This document shows positions 10,901 through 20,892 of a stretch of DNA of 64,000 bases, piece by piece. This DNA is from Bostrychus sinensis (lineage: Eukaryota > Chordata > Actinopteri > Gobiiformes > Eleotridae). Below the pieces are notes generated by a model. It saw only the letters and a list, made by a program, of their open reading frames with translations, searched no databases and was not told the origin of the DNA. The stretch spans positions 2,939,609-3,003,608 of the forward strand of contig CM036245.1 of assembly GCA_020698575.1 (NCBI GenBank), in the 5' to 3' direction. Numbering within the stretch: the stretch's first letter is position 1; every line of letters starts with the position of its first letter. The translations under genes and the position numbers were made by a program.

Positions 10901-11334
10901 GAGCTGCTCCCCTCAGGCGGAGGTATCGCTATCCAGCCATCAGCAAAAATAGAACCAGAAAATCATTTGTCCCACAGGTAATTAGCTTACTGAATAAATC
11001 TTTAAGTTTAAATTCTTAATATTAAATTATTAGCTCTGTGTTCAGCTGGTCTGCACAGGACAAACCAAATTTATAGGTTTAGGATCTTTTTTTTTTTTTT
11101 TTTTTTTTTTAGTAAGCCAAGTCTTGTATGAAATGTAGCAGGGGATCTTGAGGTTGCTTTTAGTAACTGTGTGGCCTGGTCAGAGTTTTTTTTTTTTTTT
11201 TTTAACTGATATATGTTGCATTTATTGTATGTTGTGTGCATGTGAGTGTTTCTGATTTTGTTTTTATGTGTTGCATGTTTTAGCTCGCTGCAGACCAATT
11301 TCCCTACGGGGACAATAAACTACCTACCTACCTA
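8000..11334 (+). mobile_element. Rex1/CR1-like LINE, nearly full ORF2
   Basis: This retrotransposon is inserted in the hAT. It holds most of ORF2 (8115-10981), a 3' UTR with two T-rich runs (near 11085 and 11190), and a short 3' tail of CTAC repeats after GACAATAAA at about 11310-11334. The 5' boundary near 8000 is approximate, and I could not identify a target duplication. The Rex1/CR1-like placement rests on GCVLSPLLYILYTN and SSAFNTIRPN; it could be another member of the CR1/L2 group. Confidence 0.7.
8115..10981 (+). pseudogene. LINE ORF2: endonuclease and reverse transcriptase
   Basis: This polyprotein would nick target DNA and copy the element RNA into it. The frame opens near 8115 and has a basic stretch RKRKRGRKGG, as is common before the endonuclease in this group. 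An in-frame TGA follows at 8355, consistent with CGA to TGA decay. The APE-type endonuclease spans 8490-9050 (ITETWLDN, GKSRGGGVC, FFLGDFNNC, GASDHNVV). A frameshift near 9550-9600 separates it from the reverse transcriptase at 9660-10981 (RKSPGPDKI, FFDFSSAFNTIRPN, GSPQGCVLSPLLY, KHKYLGVV-like, KKGQQRLYFLKKL). The catalytic block reads KFTDDTALI; the expected alanine before DD is threonine, with both aspartates kept. It is a pseudogene by the stop and the frameshift. Confidence 0.75.
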
Positions 11335-11582
11335 CCAGCAGCTATGGTTAATAAAGTCAAGACTGATAGTAAAGAGAAATTCTTTCCCTTAAACTAAGCA
11401 CTTTATTTAAAAAAAAAAAACAAACAGTTCAATGTTTTATTTTAAAATTACTATATTTAATATAGGCTATTATATATACTATAACATTAATACAGTTTTA
11501 ATATTTGAATGGGTCCCAGGCCACTTTGTCCTGGAAAAGTTGTGCCCTGAGGTCAAAAAGGTTAAAAACCCCTGATCTAAAC

Positions 11583-12617
11583 TGTAGTCGCTGAGGTCAG
11601 AAGCTCCTCAGTGGCACCAGGTTAACGGAACAACAAAATGACAAAGGCCACAACTGAAACTTGAAACTATAAGGAGAAAATAACTGTCGGGTTGTTTACT
11701 TTGTGAAATGCAAAACAGCCTGCAGTAAACGTTTTTTTATTTATCCATAGGGTCTTGGGCTTATGCCTCACATAACTGAGGCAGAAAGGAAACGGTAAAT
11801 GTGAGGTTAGTAAGGCGAGTAGTGTGTGTAATATGGAAATGTATTCTTGACAATGTGCTAATTTTTTGTCTGTACATATTTGTGCAGACAAATATGGAGG
11901 ATAAGATGATGAGCATGATTAAATTCTCTAAAGTGGAGCGCAGCCAATATGAGAAAGGAATATGGCGACAACACCAGAGGAAAAAGATAGAAGGCCTGAT
12001 GTGTCTAAATCACAAAGAAGTGATTTATATGACTCAAGCTCAGAGTCTGCTCGATATGCATGGCTTCCTGGAAAAATGGGATCTATAAGACTCGAGCAGA
12101 GAAGAAGAGAAAGCTGTGCGAGCCGAGAGTGGGTCCTGCTGCTCTGACTTTCTCTGGTTCTTTCACTCTTTTTATAAACTTCCCCCTTGCTGAGTATGCA
12201 TGGGGCAAAATACATCAGTCAAAATATTTGTCTCTGGGCTGCTGGGCTCCCCTGAATCACCTATACACAGTTTGCAACCTTGCTGCTGACCAGAAATCAC
12301 AGACCCTGGAGAGCACATGGTGTGGTTAAACCCAGCCACACCTTCCACCGCCTGTGGTTTCACCTCCTCCCTCCATCGTCTCCTACATTTTTCATTCAGC
12401 AAAGTTCATAACATCTACACCTGCACGCTTCTAAGAAACCATTTCCAAAAGGTCAAAACCTCAGGTTACACAACATATTTCAACATTTTACAAAGGTCAA
12501 CACTTCAGGTGGAACGTACAGTTTAAGAAAACATTTCAGCACAGTTCCATGTCTGGATATGCACCCCTCAGAGAGTTCGTCAGTCACACCATGTTAGAGC
12601 ACCTTCTGGGAGCACAC
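11583..12617. other. Spacer, nothing recognised
   Basis: Short frames at 11801-12147 on plus and 11928-12215 on minus show no domain I recognise and no match elsewhere in the window. No repeat boundary was found. Confidence 0.4.
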
Positions 12618-12625
12618 CTCTCTAC

Positions 12626-13390
12626 TAGAGGTAAGATCTTAAGCCCGAGCCCGAGTCCGAACCCGACCCGGCCCGAAATTCGGGTCGGGTAGGGACTAAA
12701 ATGACAATCATTACGTTTGGGTCGGGCCGGGCTTCTCTCTCGCTGACTTTTTTAATAAATATATGTTTATAAAAATGTATACTAAAACGATGTGTGGATA
12801 CTAAACTAAGGAATACTTGTTATAAATAAATAATTTGGTTAAAACAGAGAAGGCGCTGTAAGGTAATTGCTATATAACTACTACTAAACAGGAAGCGCAG
12901 AGCCAGGGCACGCTTTGCGCACGTGTCGTGAATGTAATCTTCCCTCCGCAAGTCTGCATCTATTTTGTTTAGGTATCCCTGATATGGAGCAGCAAGAAGT
13001 CAAGGATAAACTTAAGACAGGGGAACTGAAAAGGCAAACACGCACCGCCGGTAAGAGTGAGGCTGCAGTATTTCTCCGCGTAATTAAGCGAGTGCGCATC
13101 AAGATCTCTCTTTCACTCTCTTTGTCTGGCCTCTTATTCTGTGTTCCAGCGTTATTTCGTTGTGCAAATGCATTTATCATGATCATAAAAATATGTAGAT
13201 TATTTTAACCATAAGAAATCTTGCGTTTTTTTCCGCCAAAAATACTATGGGATAAATTGAAATTTCGGGTTTGCTTCGAGCTCGGGCCTGCAAATCAAGT
13301 TAATTGGTCGGGCTTGGGCTGGGTTGGGCTTTAATGCCCGCGGGCCTGGGTCGGGTCGGGCTGGATTTTTTAGGCCCGATCTTACCTCTA
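12626..13390. mobile_element. GC-rich hAT element, 765 bp, 8-bp target duplication
   Basis: The terminal inverted repeats begin TAGAGGTAAGATC at both ends (13 bp identical). They are flanked by the 8-bp direct repeat CTCTCTAC at 12618-12625 and 13391-13398. Both subterminal regions are rich in GGTCGGG/CCCGACC motifs, giving strand-asymmetric G runs able to form G-quadruplexes. Inside, from about 12984, the plus strand reads MEQQEVKDKLKTGELKRQ and then meets a GGTAAG splice-donor-like sequence. This resembles a first coding exon of a hAT transposase, making the element an internally deleted derivative; that part is inference. Confidence 0.85.
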
Positions 13391-13398
13391 CTCTCTAC

Positions 13399-13866
13399 AC
13401 ATCCTTCCTGGAGCGAGAGTATCTCCTCTTGACCAATGTCCTCTGGAGCAGGGCCAGGGCAGGGAGGGGCCCCATCCCTGGCGTCTCCAGTGAGGCCTCT
13501 ATGTTGCACAGAACCTTGCCTTTGCAACCATTAACATGCAGATGTTTTGGTGTGGTAGGATACATGTAGGGATAATGGACCTTGTCACTAATATAAATGA
13601 TCAGGTTTAGCATTTGTGAATTTTCTTTCTGGATATTTCTCATGAAAATAGTTTATAACCAATACAGTAACACTGGCTCCTCCCCCATCTGAGAGTGTGA
13701 CATCATCACAGAATCTGAAAACAACCAATAATAAACTATACGTAACTCTTTTTACGAACTGCCTCTGTATGTAGGGGCTAATGGATTTTACATAAAAACC
13801 CAACAGTCTACAGTCTGTAATTTGTGCAAGTCTACAGAATAGAATTTGTTACCCAATGAATACACC
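13399..13866. other. Spacer between two hAT-type elements
   Basis: Nothing recognised. The first part continues the target region of the hAT at 12626-13390. Confidence 0.4.
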
Positions 13867-14795
13867 CAGTGCTTCTCAAACTTTTTCTGGCAAACCCCCT
13901 TTGAGCAAAGAAAAATAATTCCAGTCCCCCAGCTCCCTCAAAAAGAAAATAATACAAACTTAATGAATAAAATAAAATAAATGCACCAATAAATGCATAA
14001 AATAATAAACGCATAGTAACCTTATAGCTTAGTTGGCATGAATGTCTGTAAAAGAAATTGCATTTTTTTCATGTATATCATTACCTTAAATTATGCCAGA
14101 GACCAAATGTGTGTTTGGATTTTAGATAATATTCAAAATAACTTCTGAATATTCTGAGAGAGCCTGTAATTGTTCTGTGTATTAACTGGCCAACAGATTA
14201 TTTGTTTTGAGAAGGAACTGTGCTCTCCATTAAATGTAAAGCATGAGATCTCTGAGTACACCTCTGCTCCTCTCAGCTCAGCAGACAGTGGCCGGATCAC
14301 CGTCAGCTGTTCAGAGCAGACAGCCTCTGTGCTCTGAGTTGAGAACTGGTGCTTTAAGAAAAAACACAGTCGTGAATGAACTGTTTGTGGGAGTTGGCGG
14401 GCTTGGGGCTCCATAAGTTCAGCCACGGATCGATGCCGCTCTCACCACAAGTACACGATACACAGGAAACGGATAGGAATAGTGAAAGGAATGCACACAT
14501 AACATGTATGAGTCAAACATGCTTTTGCTAACAGGTTGTACAAATGAGACTTGTGCAGGACAAGCCCAGTGCTGCGCAGCTTGTCCTAAAGTCAAACCAG
14601 AGGCAGCTGCTGCTTCTCTCCATACTGCTGGACTCATCAGTCTAAAGGAATATCACTGTGCAAGCACGGGTCCTTCATCGTATTATCCAAAACAAGTCCA
14701 GGATGCAATATATATACGTATGTTTTCCAGATGGTACACATCCCCCCACCCCAACCAGGTCCTGGCAGGTGTGCTACAGACTTTGAGAAGCACAG
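13867..14795. mobile_element. Probable hAT-type non-autonomous element
   Basis: The left end CAGTGCTTCTCAAACTTTTT pairs with the right end, which reads CTGTGCTTCTCAAAGTC on the other strand. These look like the ends of a hAT element of about 930 bp. The flanking octamers AATACACC and CACTAACC do not match convincingly, so the target duplication is lost or a boundary is wrong. No transposase is readable. Confidence 0.5.
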
Positions 14796-14984
14796 CACTA
14801 ACCCCTTTATTCTATGCTGTTCCTCCATGTTCCACTCCGTATCCTGTTTGTTCCACTCTGCTCTTCCTTGATCCCAGTACTTCCTTTCTTTAAACATTTA
14901 TTTAAATGTAGTTACATGGTAAGTTCACCCTTCATACACCCTGTACCCCTTTGTTCAGCTCTGTTCCCCCTTATTTACCCTCTG

Positions 14985-15235
14985 CCCCACCTTGTTCCTC
15001 TCTAAACCCCCTTGTTCCACTCTGAAGCCCCTTGTTCCACTCTGAAGGCCCTTGTTCCTCTCTAAACCCCCTTGTTCCACTCTGAAGCCCCTTGTTCCTC
15101 TCTGAACCACCTTGTTCCACTCTGAAGCCCCTTGTTCCACTCTGAAGCCCCTTGTTCCTCTCTGAACTCCCTTGTTCCACTCTGAAGCCCCTTGTTCCTC
15201 TCTGAACCCCCTTGTTCCCCTTTGTTCATCCATGT
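14985..15235. repeat. 21-bp minisatellite
   Basis: About a dozen copies of a 21-bp unit CTTGTTCCACTCTGAAGCCCC occur, with alternate units carrying CTTGTTCCTCTCTAAACCCC-like or CTCTGAACC variants. Because 21 is divisible by three, the minus strand has a long open frame of repeated WNKG/EEQG residues (about 14955-15233). I read this as an artefact of the period, not as a gene. Confidence 0.9.
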
Positions 15236-15420
15236 TCCCAGTATTTACTGGGAATAAGTGGCAAAGTCTTGCTCTAGATTACAGCCCTCATACATGTGTA
15301 GTTACACATTAATTAAAGTGTAGTTATATGGTAAGTTCTGTCTTGTTCCTCTCTGTTCTCCCTTTTTCCAATATGTTCTGGTCACACTGGAAGAATTGCA
15401 CTGTTAACACCATGTTTGAG

Positions 15421-16018
15421 TCAACGTTGTATTTGGATAAAATGTTTACGCTTGAGCCATAATCTTAATAAATTGAAATAAACCTGAACCACCTTTTTTA
15501 CTTTATGACTATTACTTTTTACATTATGAATTGAAATTACCCCATAAAAGAGAGCACTAGCCACCACTGACTGATAAAGCAGAATCAGCATTTTTCCACA
15601 GATATTAAAAGATGCTAGCTTCCTCAGAAAGTACAGCCTGCTCTGCATTTTTTCTTGGGCATGGTCAGTGTTTTCTGACCAGTCCAGGTGTCATTCACCT
15701 GCAGCCCGAGATACTTAGAGGCAACCACCTCAATCTCCTCGCTGCCGATGTTGCACAGAGAGGAGATGGGCGGCACCTCCTAAATTCCAGTCTCTTTAGT
15801 TTTGGAGGTATTGAGCTGCAGGTGGTTCAGGTGACTGCAGGTGGTAAAGGCCTTCACAATGGACCGGTACGCCCCCTCGTACCCACACCCCTCCCTCTCT
15901 GATGCAGCCGAAAATGGCACTGTCATCCAAGAACTTCTGCACATGACACAGTTAGTGCTGTGCCTGAGGTCTGCGTGCAAAGGGTAAAGAGGAGAGGGGC
16001 CAGTACTGTCCCTTGTGC
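15421..16018 (-). mobile_element. CR1/Rex1-like LINE fragment, degraded
   Basis: The minus strand encodes parts of a LINE reverse transcriptase C-terminal region: LNHLQLNTSKTKE near 15800 and QSRLYFLRKLASFNICGKM near 15600, followed by LLYQSVVASALFYGV. The order is correct for one antisense element. Frames are interrupted, and the endonuclease and catalytic domain are absent. Confidence 0.65.
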
Positions 16019-16088
16019 TCTACTCATTATTAAATAAATAAAAAGCTTGTTTCAATCTAAATTTTGGCATTTGTGTCATTCTACGGCA

Positions 16089-16752
16089 ATGGAAAACATG
16101 TTAGAGAAAATTTATTATGACCCTGCCCATCCAGGAGGATTGGGGAGTGTAGTCAAGCTCCATGATGCTGCCAAAGAGTCGAGTGTGTTAAGTAGTTGAT
16201 GGTATTAGGTCTCTATTTATGTGTATTGATGTGTTTTCAAAATATACGTGGGTTAGATGTCTTAAGTCAAAGTTGGGGCCTGCTGTAACAAATGTGTTCA
16301 AAGACATTTTGGCGGAGGGGCGTGTCCCAATAAAACTTCAAACAGATGCAGGCACAGAATTTTATAATAAGCATTTTAAATGTCTATTGGATCAGTATAA
16401 AATTTGTCATTTCTCCACCGCAAATGAGACAAAAGCAAGCATAGTGGAGCGCTTTAACAGGAGATTTAAAACCCGAATGTGGTGTGGTTTAACTTCTGTA
16501 AATTTAAGGAGGTATATCGATGTTGTCCAGGATCTGGTCCATGCCTATAACAACTCATACCATAGGACCATCAAAATGTCAGCAGTGGCTAAAGATAATG
16601 AGAGGACAATTTTTAACAATACATACAGGTCAAAGGGTCGAGAAACTGTGGCTTTTAAATTTAATGTAGGTGTCACAGTGAGGATATCTAAATTGATGGA
16701 TCTGTTTAGAAAGAGATATGAGCAGACATACACAGATGAGTATTTTATATAA
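16089..16752 (+). pseudogene. Polinton integrase, internally deleted
   Basis: This is a retroviral-type DDE integrase that would join the transposon ends to target DNA. An N-terminal piece at 16089-16199 reads YYDPAHPGGLGS, typical of Polinton integrases, and ends at a stop. The core resumes in another frame at 16219 (CIDVFSKYTWVRCLKSK) and runs to 16752. The second catalytic Asp (QTDAGTEFYN) and the Glu (IVERFNRRFKTRM) are present. The segment that should hold the first catalytic Asp is deleted between 16199 and 16219. A chromodomain-like tail is not evident. Confidence 0.85.
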
Positions 16753-16869
16753 AGCAGCGCATAGCGAGAGATCTGCCTGTATACAGACTGACTGATTATT
16801 TAAAGGAAGAGATAAAAAGCCCGATAAAAGACAGACACCTTACTTTCAACATCCTTTTAATGCTTCACC

Positions 16870-17620
16870 ATGGATAAGAAGAACGGAATTTTATGTTACA
16901 CTGCCAAGTAATGCTTCGGCGCATGTGTACCCAAACAATAAGATATGGCATTTCAGAACAAAGCTAACAAGACCTATTGTTTTGAATGAACCGTATGAGG
17001 TTGGTCGCATTGAGATACAATACCCCCGAGTGTGGGCAAGTTTTCCTAGTACTGATGCTAGCATGATTGTTTGTGATTCCAAATTAGAACAGACTGTGAC
17101 AGTAATGTTTTCAGTTGGATTATATGATTCGATAGTGAGAATGCTCACTTAATGCCAGAATTTAATTTCAAATGCATACACAGTCGGTAACATTGCTTAT
17201 GAACCTACAATACAACAATATTACTAACAGAGTTTATGTAACTGGTGCAGAAGGTTCTAGTCTAACTTTTAAAGGACGGTTAGCTGAAATTCTAGGTTTT
17301 AAACCAGACAAGGTATTCATAATCCCCCTGAAACAGTTTATGGGAAACAGGTTAAAGCGCCGCACCCTGCAGATATTCACGGTAGTAGCTATAATATATT
17401 TATCTATAGCGACATTGTGTATTATCAACTGGTGGGTGGCAGCCTTGTACCGCTCCTCAGGTGTATAAATGTCTCAGAGGAGTCACGCACCATGCCCACT
17501 TTGACTTACGACAAGACACACTACACATCTCTCTCAACGTCAGTCATAGACGACATTGAAATTTCGTTAAAAAAATGACCAGAACACGTATATACCTTTT
17601 GCAGGAGCTGTTGTAACAAA
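16870..17620 (+). pseudogene. Polinton minor capsid (penton-like) protein
   Basis: This virion vertex protein of Polintons, usually of the PY type, is recognised by TLPSNASAHVYPNN and FRTKL near the N-terminus and VGRIEIQYPRVW in the first jelly-roll strands. Further on are LTFKGRLAEILGFKP (about 17260-17310) and VIDDIEISLK near 17550. The frame changes near 17150 and again near 17420, and a stop interrupts the end. The gene lies between the integrase and the basic core peptide. The assignment rests on remembered Polinton proteins. Confidence 0.7.
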
Positions 17621-17648
17621 GCTTGCAACTAGTGCACTTCTCTGATAA

Positions 17649-17837
17649 GCAAGAGGTGAGCGGCCTGATGGTGTACACACCGAGACCGAGAAAAAGACCC
17701 CCAACACGCGTAAAACACGTGTCCCTAAAAGACGTAAAGTATCAGTCAAAACGGGCAATCCGACCAGAAAGAGATCATCCTCCAGAGGGAGAAGAGCTGG
17801 TAAACGCCATACCGTCTTAGTCAAAGATATATTCTAG
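17649..17837 (+). pseudogene. Basic core-like peptide of the Polinton
   Basis: The frame ending at the stop 17835-17837 encodes a strongly basic peptide (KTRVPKRRKVSVKTG and RKRSSSRGRRAGKRHT). It resembles the Arg/Lys-rich DNA-condensing core proteins of adenoviruses and Polintons. It has no ATG, because upstream stops at 17643-17648 cut it off, so the N-terminus is lost. It ends 6 bp before the capsid gene start. The other long frame here (17623-17820) is a shadow. Confidence 0.5.
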
Positions 17838-17843
17838 GAAAAA

Positions 17844-18992
17844 ATGGCTCTCAGCTCTCAGACACAGCCAGTCTGAGGAATGTGTCAAGATGGAGCTGGA
17901 CTTGTTTACAGTTCCATACACACAAACATCCATTGAAAGATCTTCATACGTTGAAATTCCACCAATTTCAGCAATAACTGACAGGACCTATCGAGTTTCA
18001 CATATCAGGCAGCGGTGAAGATTACATGGACCTGAACGACACACATCTGTATCCACATGTTAGGATCATAAACGCAGATGGTTCATCCCTGGCACCTAAC
18101 GCGGATGTTGGTTTGGTGAACTACCCGACACGTTCTCTCTTTTCACAAATTGACATAATGCTAGGTGACCGACTCATAACAGTTTTCCAACACATACCCA
18201 TACCGTGGGATAATTGAGTGTCTGATAAATTATGGAAAAGACACATTGTTTTGTAAGGACACAAGCAGTGAAATGAATGCAGCGTCGGTGACTGGAAATA
18301 ATAAAGGACTGGAGGAGAGGGCCATGTACACAGAAATCAGCCATATATTACAGCTAATAGGCCCTATACATGCTGATTTGTTTTTTCAAGAAAAACTTTT
18401 GCTTAATGGTTTAGACTTATCTTTAAAGTTTATAAATTCAAAAAATTAGTTTGTGTTGATGAGACCCGCAGACAATGATTACCGCATCAAGATCATGCCG
18501 GCCAGCCTGTTTGTCAAAAAGGTTGCAGTCACCCCTGCTGTCAGACTGGCACACAGCAGAGCCCTCCAGCACACCAACACCAAGTATGGTATAGAAAGAG
18601 TGGCCCTGAAAACATTCTCCATCCCATCTGGAACAAGAGAGTGCAATCAGAAGAATCTCTACATGGGTCAGATCCCCAAATTTGTCATCATAGGATTTAT
18701 CGATAATGAGCCGTACACTGGTTGCTACACCAAAAATCCCTACCCTGCTAAACCATTTCAATCTTATTTTCAGAGGGGTCAGTATGCTAGAGCGTATTAC
18801 CAGCTGATACAGACCACAGGCCAATACCTAAAGGACAGGTCGCTAGTCATTACCCGCAAAGATTTTGGAGCTGGGTACACAGTGCGTTTCAGGGTGCCCC
18901 TCCCTCGCACTGTTAACCTGATATGCTATTCTGTTTTCGAATCAGTCATTGAAATTTCAAACAGAAGACAGGTTCTAATGGACTACTACTAA
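17844..18992 (+). pseudogene. Polinton major capsid protein (double jelly roll)
   Basis: This is the hexon-like capsid protein. It starts at ATG 17844. Segments in three frames spell conserved parts: ELDLFTVPYTQTSIE early, ISGSGEDYMDLNDTHLYPHV near 18010-18060, FSQIDIMLGDRLI near 18150, and from 18453 MRPADNDYRIKI through NPYPAKPFQSYF to a normal stop at 18992. Frameshifts near 17985 and 18200-18250 and a stop near 18448 disrupt it. The C-terminal 180 codons are fully open and well conserved, suggesting the insertion is not extremely old. The total length is short of a full major capsid protein (about 500-600 residues) because of deletions. Confidence 0.8.
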
Positions 18993-19014
18993 AAGAAACA
19001 TAAACACAGAGCTA

Positions 19015-19310
19015 ACCAGTATTGTTAAAAGGAGGATTTTTTAATGGGGTAAACTTTGTGGGTGTCTTAGCCTGTGACCAACAACCAGAAATCAACATTG
19101 TTAAATACCTTGCCATGTTGATCGTGAACACACACCCGTCTTTTAAGCCTGGCGAGCATTGGCTTGCCATCTATATCACAAAGGAGAAAGAAAGATGCTT
19201 CTTTGACAGTTTTGGTCACTCCCCAGGATATAGCAGATCATAAAGATGAGATCCGGTGACTGTTTACTGATGACTTGACCCTAACCTGTTCAAGATAGCA
19301 CATCTAATGC
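19015..19310 (+). pseudogene. Polinton adenain-like cysteine protease fragment
   Basis: The motif FVGVLACDQQPE, followed by VNTHPSFKPGEHWLAIYI and CFFDSFGH, matches the N-terminal half of the adenoviral-type maturation protease of Polintons. The catalytic His lies in GEHW, and the Asp-containing FFDSFG follows. The frame stops at 19243. The catalytic Cys block expected downstream is not readable before the sequence changes to the convergent genes. Confidence 0.7.
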
Positions 19311-19404
19311 CTTGCGCAGCGCTGATAAAACATGCGCTGCAAACCTCCTACTTCTGGTAGGAATATGCCTCAAAACTTCATCATCAACAGGATCCTTAAC
19401 ACTG

Positions 19405-19779
19405 CTATCTACAATTCAATTCAGTTTTATTTGTATAGCCCAGTATCACAACAAAAGTCACCTCAAAGGGCTTCACAAAATGGTTACTGTTCTGATCAGT
19501 GCCACCCTCATCAGTATCAGGCAGAGATTGAGGTAAAACTGCCTTTTCATGTTCACCCTGCTTCCCCAATGTCAGGTATCTCTGGAAAACAACAGCATAT
19601 TGTTCTGCCTTCTCATATACATCCGTGTCTGGCATTTGTAGTATATCAATCATAGCCTTGTCCAGCTCATTCTGAGCAGCTTGCCTGATGGACATGGGGT
19701 TCTGCTGTTGCTGCTTCAACAAATCCAGCTGGTGCTGGGGAACCAAGAATATTTTCTGTGTATGCTGTATGTCACCCAT
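19405..19779 (-). CDS. Conserved small Polinton protein, C-terminus replaced
   Basis: This minus-strand frame begins at ATG 19779 and reads KIFLVPQHQLDLLKQQQQ, SIRQAAQNELDKAM and YEKAEQYAVVFQRYLTLG, a pattern I associate with a conserved uncharacterised Polinton protein. It is open for 124 codons. The last part (about 19415-19500) is not Polinton sequence but a short interspersed repeat read through as NKTELNC-like residues, so the original C-terminus is truncated. Its ATG overlaps the stop of the upstream gene by 8 nt (19772-19779), consistent with translational coupling in a compact virus-like genome. Confidence 0.55.
   Translation of the reverse strand: MGDIQHTQKIFLVPQHQLDLLKQQQQNPMSIRQAAQNELDKAMIDILQMPDTDVYEKAEQYAVVFQRYLTLGKQGEHEKAVLPQSLPDTDEGGTDQNSNHFVKPFEVTFVVILGYTNKTELNCR
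19415..19500. repeat. Short interspersed repeat inside a Polinton gene
   Basis: The sequence CAATTCAGTTTTATTTGTAT, followed by CCCAGTATCACAACA and CCTCAAAGGGCTTCACAAA, is a very common teleost repeat end. It interrupts the C-terminal part of the minus-strand Polinton gene. The exact family is not assigned. Confidence 0.6.
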
Positions 19780-20874
19780 TATGACTGCTAATAAGACTGG
19801 TTATAAGTGGTATTGCGGCGCCTAACAGCGGTAACAAAAATCCTCCAGACTGATTAATGGTCTTTCTTTTTTGTTGGGTTTTGACCTTCTTGTCAGCCAT
19901 CCTCCTTATTACTGCCTTCTTCTTTTTTTAACTGATGATACTGCTTGTCATTTAGCAGTATGTTGCCCTTCAATACATTGAGCGCTATTTTACACAGAGC
20001 ATTAAAGAGCAGTTCACCCCTAAACCAATTTTTTTAGCTGATCAGCTGTACAAACAGGGCTTTAGTGCTACATTTCACTATTTAGTCTTGTTTGACCATT
20101 TTGTAAAAACAGGTCTAAATTCACATTTTGTAGTGAAAACCATCAGAGTGCTGCGCTCCTAGGGTCAAACAATAGTTCCAGATAGGCAAGTGTGACGTAG
20201 TATTTGACTTTGTTACCACCTCCCACGGCCCATGCTCTCCACGCCCTCGCTGTCTCTCTCCCCCGCACTCAATAAGGCATAATGAGCCTGATCAATGACA
20301 GTATATACCTACAAATTAGTGACACTGGGGAGAGTTTTGACTCCACAGATGTGTTTTAGTCTTGCCACGCTTTAAGTCACTTTTTGTTGGATGACAATCA
20401 ATTTCTTACTCGTAGAGATACGATCACAAACAGCTCTCAGCTGAAATAATACCTTCAGTAATAAAGACGCGATCTGAAGCACACGTTACTGCGGCGGTGC
20501 ACAACGCCTTTCTCACAATATTTCAGCTGTGTTAATATAAAAGCAACATAAAACATTAGTCCAGATGTTCTGTATTTTTTTCCCCCTTTCTGGGACTTGG
20601 CGCCCCCTGCTGTAAAGGACGTCCATGACATCTCTGACAGCTGTCAGTCACAGGACCAGGCCTCGTTCCTCCCTCAGTTCTCCTCCTCTGTCTCTGCCAG
20701 GTCTCTGCCCACTTTTTGAGCAGTTTTCAATCTCTGGCAGTGGGCGGAGTACAGGCCTGGGCCAGGGGTGGGTTACTCTTTAATTAAGTCTGCGTTGGCC
20801 TTGCTTAAAATAACTTTTCTCACACTCGGCGACAACATATATAACAACTCCAACACGACCAGATTTCTCTGCAT
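19772..20874 (-). pseudogene. Small conserved Polinton protein split by a TTAA element
   Basis: Three minus-strand pieces belong to one small gene. The N-terminal part starts at ATG 20874 (SPSVRKVILSKANADL). Then comes the 774-bp TTAA element. A middle part follows at about 19905-20001 (KIALNVLKGNILLND), and a C-terminal part at 19772-19900 in a shifted frame (ADKKVKTQQKRKT, then GGFLLPLLGAAIPLI). A basic stretch followed by a hydrophobic Gly/Leu-rich tail recalls small membrane-active capsid-associated proteins of adenovirus-like elements. I know the pattern as a recurrent Polinton ORF but not its function. It is broken by the insertion and at least one frameshift. Confidence 0.6.
20006..20779. 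mobile_element. 774-bp TTAA-target non-autonomous element
   Basis: The ends AGAGCAGTTCACCCC and, read from the other strand, AGAGTAACCCACCCC form imperfect inverted repeats. They are flanked by TTAA at 20002-20005 and 20780-20783. TTAA duplications are typical of piggyBac and Kolobok transposons. The ends begin AGAG rather than CCC, which favours Kolobok or another TTAA group. There is no coding content. It splits a small Polinton gene, so it arrived after the Polinton. Confidence 0.75.
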
Positions 20875-20892
20875 GCCTGGACACATGACTTT

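Larger units (their letters stand above)
7320..11574. mobile_element. hAT-type element carrying a nested LINE
   Basis: The left end is CAGTGATTCTTTACC and the right end, read from the other strand, is CAGGGGTTTTTAACC; these form a short imperfect inverted repeat of hAT character. An 8-bp direct repeat ATCTAAAC flanks it at 7312-7319 and 11575-11582, which is the hAT target-duplication length. No hAT transposase is recognisable in the remaining hAT DNA (about 7320-8000 and 11335-11574), so this is a non-autonomous copy. Most of the interior is a later Rex1-like LINE insertion. Confidence 0.8.

Noticed and set aside
11801..12215. Possible host gene between two hAT elements
   Set aside because: Frames on both strands are short, lack domains and splice context, and show no codon pattern I can defend.
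13867..14795. hAT element with a matching 8-bp target duplication
   Set aside because: The ends look hAT-like, but the flanking octamers agree at only about half the positions, so no duplication is claimed; the element itself is listed with moderate confidence.
14955..15233. Repetitive protein-coding gene on minus (WNKG/EEQG repeats)
   Set aside because: The open frame results from a 21-bp tandem repeat with no stop in the unit; no promoter, domain or flanking coding sequence.
17623..17820. Alternative coding frame over the Polinton basic peptide
   Set aside because: The other frame, ending at 17837, has the coherent Arg/Lys-rich composition; this one is a shadow.
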